A stretch of 11,310 nucleotides of DNA, from contig CAAEBS010000080.1 in the NCBI GenBank assembly GCA_900754175.1, positions 1 through 11,310 on the forward strand, read 5' to 3'. The notes under the pieces were generated by a model that saw only the letters and a list, made by a program, of their open reading frames with translations, did not search any database and was not told where the DNA came from. This document shows positions 7,493-11,310 of the stretch, piece after piece. The DNA comes from Clostridia bacterium (GTDB lineage Bacteria > Bacillota > Clostridia > Oscillospirales > CAG-272). The position numbers were made by a program, and so were the translations under genes. Every line of letters starts with the position of its first letter. The first letter of the stretch is position 1.

Positions 7493-7993
7493 TCAGATCT
7501 TTGCAAACAGTACGAGCAGAAGGGATACCAGAACGGCAAAGATCGCATAGGTCTCAACCAGTGCCGCAGAGGTAATGGCTTTACCGACTTCCTTGGGGCG
7601 CTTGGTGATGAGAAGAATACCGGCAGCGGCAACCTTTGCCTGCTTGATCGCCGAGTACAGACCGACAACCGCAATGGGAAGCGCAGCCATCAGGAAGTAA
7701 GCACCCTGCCCTACCGTCAGGGTAACAGGGTCACCGCTGAGGATGCCCATCTTGAAGATGATCAGGAATGCCGTGATCAGACCGTAGATACCCTGCGTAC
7801 CCGGAAGTGCCTGAAGGATCAGCGCCTTACCGAACTTGGAGGGGTCCTCGGAAAGCATACCGGCAGCCGCCTCACCGACGATGCCTACGCCCTTGGCGCT
7901 TCCGATGCCGGCAAGGATCGCCGCAAGAGCGGCGCCCAGCAGTGCGAGATTGTTGCCTGTAAAAATCGAGTTCATCAGTTGACCGAAAGTCAT
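7493..7993 (-). CDS. ntpK: V-type ATPase rotor ring subunit K (16-kDa proteolipid, Na+-type)
   Basis: A 166-residue proteolipid with four transmembrane helices (about 17-45, 57-82, 97-128 and 137-164), arising from two fused hairpins. It forms the ion-carrying ring in the membrane. The ion-binding carboxylate is E147 in ALVETYAI; only the second hairpin carries one, as in E. hirae NtpK. LPGTQGIYG (63-71) supplies L63, T66 and Q67, and SAIKQAKVAAAG (114-125) supplies Q118. Together with E147 these match the five Na+ ligands of the E. hirae rotor structure (L61, T64, Q65, Q110, E139). Sodium coupling is therefore predicted, though not shown. The TM2-TM3 loop is somewhat longer than in E. hirae. 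The ribosome binding site AAGGAG is 9 nt from the ATG within an AU-rich leader. Confidence 0.97.
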   Translation of the reverse strand: MTFGQLMNSIFTGNNLALLGAALAAILAGIGSAKGVGIVGEAAAGMLSEDPSKFGKALILQALPGTQGIYGLITAFLIIFKMGILSGDPVTLTVGQGAYFLMAALPIAVVGLYSAIKQAKVAAAGILLITKRPKEVGKAITSAALVETYAIFAVLVSLLLVLFAKI

Positions 7994-8030
7994 GGTTCAT
8001 TTCTCCTTGTCATTTTTTATTATGAATTTT
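7994..8030 (-). promoter_or_regulatory. AU-rich translation leader of ntpK
   Basis: The 37-nt spacer between the ntpI stop and the ntpK ATG is 28/37 A+T, against clearly GC-rich neighbours. It holds AAGGAG (8003-8008) 9 nt from the start and is A-rich and apparently unstructured upstream. AU-rich leaders raise translation of the E. coli F-type c-subunit gene atpE; a similar role here is inferred. Confidence 0.5.
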
Positions 8031-10016
8031 TTACTTCTGAATTTGATCGGGTGTCTCCACGGTGTACTGTTCGGAGGGCAGAGCGGGATCGAATTCCACG
8101 CCGCCGTCCTCGTAGAACTTATTGAAAAATTCAATATACTGGAGACGGGAGGTATGCACGAAGGTTCCGAGAACGTTGATGCCGATGTTCAGCACGTGAC
8201 CGAGCAGGAACACCACCACAAGTCCGATAATGCCGGGCACGGTAGCGCCGCCCATGGTTCCCAGAATGTTCACCACCTGCGCAATAATGCCGGCGGCAAG
8301 TCCCAGTGCAAGAATACGGGAGTAGGAGAGCAGGTCGGAGGCATAGCTGATAAGGTCATACAGTCCGAGCAAGCCCTTTACGAATTTCATCACGATGTTT
8401 TTCTCGGCTCTGCCGTGCGTCAGCACGATCAGAACCACGCCGGCAATGGCAACCCATTTGCCGACCGCCGGAACCAGCGCAAGCAGTCCCAGTCCCGCAA
8501 AGAGGACCCAGTAGGCGCCGATGTCGAAAATGGCGTCCCACACCTTGCCCTCTCGGCAAAGCAGAACGAATTTCACCGCCATACCGGCGATCAGGTGGAT
8601 CGCACCGATTCCCAGTGAGACCACAAGAAACGCCATCGGATTCTGGAGCGGGTCAAAGAGCACCGCAACGTTTGCGGCGTCCGAACCGAGCAACGCAAGA
8701 TTCGGCAGTTCTTCCTCGCTCATGCCCATCATGTTGCGCATGATCGCCAGCGGGAAGTCCCCGAAATAAGCACCGAACAGCACGCCGAATATCATACACG
8801 AAATGCCGCAGTAGCCGAACATTTTCAGGAACCGCTCCATGCGCTCGCCGGACTTGAGGATCTTCACGGCGGCAAAGCACGCCACCGTCAGCACCAGCCC
8901 GTATCCGGCATCCGCAAACATGATACCGAAAATGATGAAGTAAAAAATACTCATCACAAACGTAGGGTCAAATTTCCCGTAGGCGGGGTAGGAATACATC
9001 CCCAGCACCCACTCAAAATTCCGTGCAAACGCATTGTTTTCCAGCAGGATAGGAGGGTTGTCCTCTTCCTCCGGCTCCGAAAGCTCATACGCACAGGAAT
9101 ATTTCCCGAGCAGGTTCTCCACACGGTCCTCCATGCGCTCCGGCACCCAGCCGCAAAGCATGACGGTGGACTCGGTGGTCACCGTTTTCTGTCGCTGGAT
9201 CACTTCCTCCAGCCTCGTCTTTTCCACGTCCGAAAGGATCTCCACGTTGCCGAGGCTGTCGGCAAGCGCCGAAAGCTTGGCTTCCAGAGCCTCGTCCTCT
9301 TCCACCAGGCGCCGTGTCTCCTTCTCTGCCCGTGTGATATAGCTTGCCGCCGTTTCCGAAACGTCGTGGAAATCCGCCGCAAGGAATCCGGATGAGGAAA
9401 GCAGGCTCTCCACCTGCGGCACGTCGTCACGATGGCAGATCACCGCCGTGAATTTTCCGCTCGTGCTCTCCGAGATCGGCTCGGTCACCGCCCCTGCGGC
9501 ATAAAGCTCACGCCGGAGCGTCGGCAGATCCGCCCCACCCGGGAAAGCGCCGAGGAACAGCCGGGTAGTTGCCGTCCCGTCGAATCCGAGCGGAAGATCG
9601 TAGTTCCGGTAGGGGGTGGCAGCCATGATCCTTTCCTGCGCCCCCGCAATTTCATTTTTGATAGCGTCCCGCCGTGCCACCGAGGCAAGCGTTTCCTTTA
9701 CGGTAAACCGTGCCTGCTCGGCATATCCGTCCGCCACGTACCGGTCGGTGTCCACCTGTAGCTTCGGGTGCAACAGACTCCTTGTCCGCTTGGAATACCG
9801 GCTGAGAACCGTGATCGCCTCGCCGAGGTCGGAAACGCTCTTTTCCAGCGCCGTCCTTTGTTCGTCGCAGTTACTGCGCTCCACCGCAAGGCGACCGTCG
9901 GTCACCGGCGCCTGCGCCACGTCCACGCAACGCAATCGCACCAAGCGGTGGATCAGATCCTCGGTATCCGAACGGTGAACAAAGACGGTCAGCTTTTTCA
10001 TTCTGCTTACCGACAT
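8031..10016 (-). CDS. ntpI: V-type ATPase subunit I (membrane stator, a-type)
   Basis: A 661-residue two-part stator. The cytoplasmic half (about 1-335) starts SRMKKLTVFVHRSD, contains coiled-coil arms (about 50-130 and 225-280), and includes MLCGWVPE (286-293), a family hallmark. The membrane half has about seven or eight helices. It begins PTFVMSIFYFIIFGIMFADAG (351-371) and carries FGVLFGAYFGD (410-420). DLLSYSRILALGLA (561-574) contains R567 and HTSRLQYIEFF (621-631) contains R624. These correspond to the two conserved arginines that face the rotor glutamate and drive ion release. The ATG at 10016 has AAGGAG about 10 nt upstream and overlaps the end of ntpF by 10 nt. A second methionine (MKKL, residue 6) is a weaker alternative start. 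Confidence 0.97.
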   Translation of the reverse strand: MSVSRMKKLTVFVHRSDTEDLIHRLVRLRCVDVAQAPVTDGRLAVERSNCDEQRTALEKSVSDLGEAITVLSRYSKRTRSLLHPKLQVDTDRYVADGYAEQARFTVKETLASVARRDAIKNEIAGAQERIMAATPYRNYDLPLGFDGTATTRLFLGAFPGGADLPTLRRELYAAGAVTEPISESTSGKFTAVICHRDDVPQVESLLSSSGFLAADFHDVSETAASYITRAEKETRRLVEEDEALEAKLSALADSLGNVEILSDVEKTRLEEVIQRQKTVTTESTVMLCGWVPERMEDRVENLLGKYSCAYELSEPEEEDNPPILLENNAFARNFEWVLGMYSYPAYGKFDPTFVMSIFYFIIFGIMFADAGYGLVLTVACFAAVKILKSGERMERFLKMFGYCGISCMIFGVLFGAYFGDFPLAIMRNMMGMSEEELPNLALLGSDAANVAVLFDPLQNPMAFLVVSLGIGAIHLIAGMAVKFVLLCREGKVWDAIFDIGAYWVLFAGLGLLALVPAVGKWVAIAGVVLIVLTHGRAEKNIVMKFVKGLLGLYDLISYASDLLSYSRILALGLAAGIIAQVVNILGTMGGATVPGIIGLVVVFLLGHVLNIGINVLGTFVHTSRLQYIEFFNKFYEDGGVEFDPALPSEQYTVETPDQIQK

Positions 10017-10327
10017 TCTTCAAAAACTCCTTCGATTATCACCCTTACGGCTTCCTCCATGTGAGACATACAGGCATCCGCAACCGCATTTGCCTCCTCT
10101 TCGGCGACCTTGCGGCTGTTTTCCAGAAGCTCGTCCGCTTTCCGGGAGGTCAGCTTCAGTTTTTCCGCATTGACCCGGGTGGCTTCCTCCTCAGCGTTTT
10201 CGCAGAGAATTTTCCCCATTTCGTGGGCATTGCGTACCCTTTCCTTTGCGGTGTTTTCCGCATCGGCACGGATCTTCTGCGCCTCGGCTTCCGCCGCTTT
10301 GATTTTCAGAATGATGTCCTTTGCCAA
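10007..10327 (-). CDS. ntpF: V-type ATPase peripheral stalk subunit G/H (NtpF)
   Basis: A 106-residue, almost wholly helical and highly charged protein (A, E, K and R-rich, about residues 5-95). It is expected to form the right-handed coiled coil with subunit E in the peripheral stalk. Sequence alone is low-complexity, so the call rests mainly on size, coiled-coil character and its position as first gene of the operon, as in E. hirae and Thermus. The only sensible start is TTG (10325-10327), with AAGGGGGG about 9 nt upstream; the next in-frame ATG would remove about a third of the protein. Its end overlaps ntpI by 10 nt. The mRNA leader is predicted to be only about 22 nt. Confidence 0.85.
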   Translation of the reverse strand: MAKDIILKIKAAEAEAQKIRADAENTAKERVRNAHEMGKILCENAEEEATRVNAEKLKLTSRKADELLENSRKVAEEEANAVADACMSHMEEAVRVIIEGVFEECR

Positions 10328-10356
10328 AGTTTCAATCCCCCCTTTTTATAAGTTCC

Positions 10357-10385
10357 AGTATATCACATTTTTCTAATATTTTCAA
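10357..10385 (-). promoter_or_regulatory. Sigma-70/SigA-type promoter of the V-ATPase operon
   Basis: On the minus strand, TTGAAA (10380-10385) lies exactly 17 nt from TATACT (10357-10362). TG sits one base upstream of the -10 box, giving an extended -10 element. Transcription should begin near 10349, leaving a roughly 22-nt leader with the AAGGGGGG ribosome binding site. The -35 box starts 12 nt past the stop codon of the upstream 187-residue gene. No terminator separates them, so read-through from that gene is also possible. Confidence 0.82.
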
Positions 10386-10397
10386 GAGCGGCAACGA

Positions 10398-10961
10398 TTA
10401 TTTTTTACTTTGTTCATAATTCTTTTCCACTTTTTCGACGGATTTTTTCTGTTTCTCCGGCGTTTTCCACACACCGTCGCAAAGCACAAGCAGTTTTCCT
10501 GCCGACAGACAAAGCGCACACGGCTCCCGGAACCTGCGTTTTTCGCCCTGCCAACGGAGAAAAGCCTCGCCCGGCGGGACAAGCGTCCACCCGTCGCACT
10601 GCCAGATCTGAGCAAACCTGCGCACCCGCAGATTTCCCGATACGTTTCCCCGCCCCATGCGCACCTCGCATACGACGCCCTTGTATTCTTCATCCTCGTG
10701 GCTGACCGAAAAAACGGCGTCATACCGGTACGCCGCAAAGTGAAATTTTTTCCCGGGGTCGCCGTCGGCTTCGTACTCTCCGCAAATCTTTTCAAACAGC
10801 TTTTCCCGGCAAAATCCCACACACGCCGAAGCCAGTTCCTCATAAAAAAGGTTCACCGGCTCCGCTCCCGCCTCGGAAAAGCAGGGGTAAGAAACCCGGC
10901 AGGTCAGCATTTCCTTGCCCCGCTCTGCAAATCTCTCCCGCAACCTTTTCTCCTCGTGCAT
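10398..10961 (-). CDS. Uncharacterised 187-residue protein
   Basis: Not recognised as a named family. The protein has no signal peptide or membrane helix, so it is probably cytoplasmic. Visible order: a charged N-terminal helix (1-17), a strand CRVSYPCF (21-28), an amphipathic helix NLFYEELASACVGFCREK (37-54), and strands around YRYDAVFSVSHEDEEY (78-93). Next come WQCDGWTLVPPGEAFLRW (120-137) and a lysine-rich tail (167-187, eight K). It has ten cysteines, including CXXXC at 47-51 and CXXC at 148-151, but no clear metal-site pattern. The YP...NLFYEE layout faintly recalls DUF3298-like domains; this is a weak guess. The ATG at 10961 has only a poor ribosome binding site (GGACGG about 7 nt upstream). 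The gene lies just upstream of the ATPase promoter on the same strand, but need not share its function. Confidence 0.7.
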   Translation of the reverse strand: MHEEKRLRERFAERGKEMLTCRVSYPCFSEAGAEPVNLFYEELASACVGFCREKLFEKICGEYEADGDPGKKFHFAAYRYDAVFSVSHEDEEYKGVVCEVRMGRGNVSGNLRVRRFAQIWQCDGWTLVPPGEAFLRWQGEKRRFREPCALCLSAGKLLVLCDGVWKTPEKQKKSVEKVEKNYEQSKK

Positions 10962-11002
10962 ATTCCTACCGTCCGTTTCTTCAGAATTATCCTCTATGAT
11001 AT

Positions 11003-11031
11003 CTTATATCCTGCCGCTCCCGATTATGCAA
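11003..11031 (-). promoter_or_regulatory. Candidate proximal promoter for the 187-residue gene
   Basis: On the minus strand, TTGCAT (11026-11031) is 17 nt from TATAAG (11003-11008). The -10 box is good and the -35 box matches only TTG. Transcription would start near 10996, about 35 nt before the ATG at 10961, a normal leader length. Confidence 0.4.
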
Positions 11032-11048
11032 ACCGGAAACGCATTGAA

Positions 11049-11070
11049 AAAACTTCTTGCAAGAAATTTT
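11049..11070 (-). promoter_or_regulatory. Palindrome and weak hairpin upstream of the 187-residue gene
   Basis: TTCTTGCAAGAA (11054-11065) is a perfect 12-bp palindrome, the shape of a dimeric repressor operator. In minus-strand RNA the surrounding bases extend it to a 9-bp stem, AAAATTTCT with AGAAGTTTT including one G-U, around TGCA. A U-run follows and overlaps the stem base (11047-11052). The pairing is A/U-rich and so weak. It could be an operator, a weak terminator for transcripts entering from the right, or an attenuator if the distal promoter is used. Confidence 0.35.
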
Positions 11071-11096
11071 CCCCAGACCGGGGGGATTTCGCTTAT

Positions 11097-11125
11097 AGTA
11101 TAATCGTCCGTGAGAGAAATGAGAA
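11097..11125 (-). promoter_or_regulatory. Candidate distal promoter for the 187-residue gene
   Basis: On the minus strand, TTCTCA (11120-11125) is 17 nt from TATACT (11097-11102). The -10 is identical to that of the ATPase operon promoter, and the -35 matches consensus at four of six positions. Use of this promoter would give a leader of about 130 nt containing the palindrome and hairpin at 11049-11070. Confidence 0.4.
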
Positions 11126-11225
11126 GAACCGTTTTGCGCCACTGGTAAGAAATTGAACGCTTTTGAGGGATATGTAAAAATTCTTCTTTTTAGATTTCCG
11201 GATTTTTTGTGTGAAAGGAATGTTT

Positions 11226-11309
11226 GTGCGCTCGGCGTTTGGAGATCCCGACCTGCGGTCGCCCTGACGGGTTCGACTCCGGGCTGTCGCCCTCCGCTCA
11301 GGATGACAC
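11226..11309. repeat. Right arm of the 83/84-bp inverted repeat
   Basis: The reverse complement of this 84-bp segment matches 65-147 with about 5 substitutions and 1 indel. It carries the same hairpin modules (CGACC-TGC-GGTCG and GGGC-TGTC-GCCC). It also contains GGTTCGACTCC (11270-11280), which resembles a tRNA T-arm, but no other part of a tRNA is present. The window ends one base beyond the arm, so the repeat may continue outside. Confidence 0.85.
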
Positions 11310-11310
11310 G

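Larger units (their letters stand above)
10962..11225. other. Gene-free leader/intergenic region
   Basis: AT-richer DNA between the 187-residue gene and the right repeat arm. It holds two candidate minus-strand promoters, a 12-bp palindrome within a weak hairpin, and a short C4/G4 hairpin (CCCC 11071-11074 with GGGG 11080-11083). A perfect TATAAT occurs on the plus strand at 11099-11104 without a partner -35 box. No convincing coding sequence is seen on either strand; the longest plus-strand frame has no family features. From 11170 to 11225 nothing further is recognisable. Confidence 0.6.

Noticed and set aside
11099..11160. Plus-strand TATAAT followed by a nine-codon frame (start near 11119) as a leader peptide gene
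   Set aside because: There is no -35 box at proper spacing, the binding site is poor, and no plus-strand gene follows within the window.
11270..11280. GGTTCGACTCC in the right repeat arm (and its reverse complement at 94-104) as a tRNA T-arm, suggesting a tRNA gene or attachment site
   Set aside because: No acceptor, D or anticodon stems can be found around it, and the match sits inside a larger repeat with different pairing. No integrase is present.

Overview
The window is dominated by one minus-strand operon, running from about 10,350 down to about 1,430. It encodes a bacterial V/A-type rotary ATPase with nine subunits in the order ntpF-I-K-E-C-G-A-B-D. In Thermus-style lettering this is G/H, I/a, K/c, E, C/d, F, A, B, D. 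The gene order, AGGAGG-type ribosome binding sites, GC-rich coding sequence and TTGaaa/TATAcT promoter suggest an anaerobic Firmicute of the class Clostridia, perhaps a gut Oscillospiraceae- or Christensenellales-like lineage. That placement is inference; no rRNA or tRNA gene is present to confirm it.

Layout, left to right. Positions 1-283 hold no gene, but carry one arm of an 83/84-bp inverted repeat and two hairpins, one with a perfect 16-bp stem. Positions 284-1414 (minus) encode a glycoside hydrolase family 99-like / WbsX-type protein, the last gene read in the minus direction. An intrinsic terminator sits between it and the ATPase operon at 1433-1463. The nine ATPase genes fill 1468-10327. 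A near-consensus promoter lies at 10357-10385. Positions 10398-10961 (minus) encode an unrecognised 187-residue, cysteine-containing protein. Positions 10962-11225 are AT-richer non-coding DNA with two candidate minus-strand promoters, a palindrome and a weak hairpin. The window ends in the second arm of the inverted repeat (11226-11309).

How the genes work together. A and B form the nucleotide-binding hexamer. D and the F-type subunit (ntpG) form the central shaft, and the C subunit couples the shaft to the membrane ring of K. I is the membrane stator, and E with ntpF form the peripheral stalks. All expected catalytic residues are visible: the A-subunit P-loop at residues 232-239, E261 and R262, and the B-subunit arginine finger R350. 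The rotor subunit K keeps the full Enterococcus hirae-type sodium ligand set (L63, T66, Q67, Q118, E147), so a Na+-coupled enzyme is predicted. ntpK is also set apart inside the operon by an AU-rich leader and a hairpin that exactly fills the gap between its stop codon and the ntpE ribosome binding site. This is a plausible way to raise output of the multi-copy ring subunit.

No wholly new system is evident. The points most worth a second look are the inverted repeat pair enclosing the whole locus, the terminator-separated GH99-like gene, the ntpK expression signals, the Na+ signature and the unclassified upstream gene with its structured leader.
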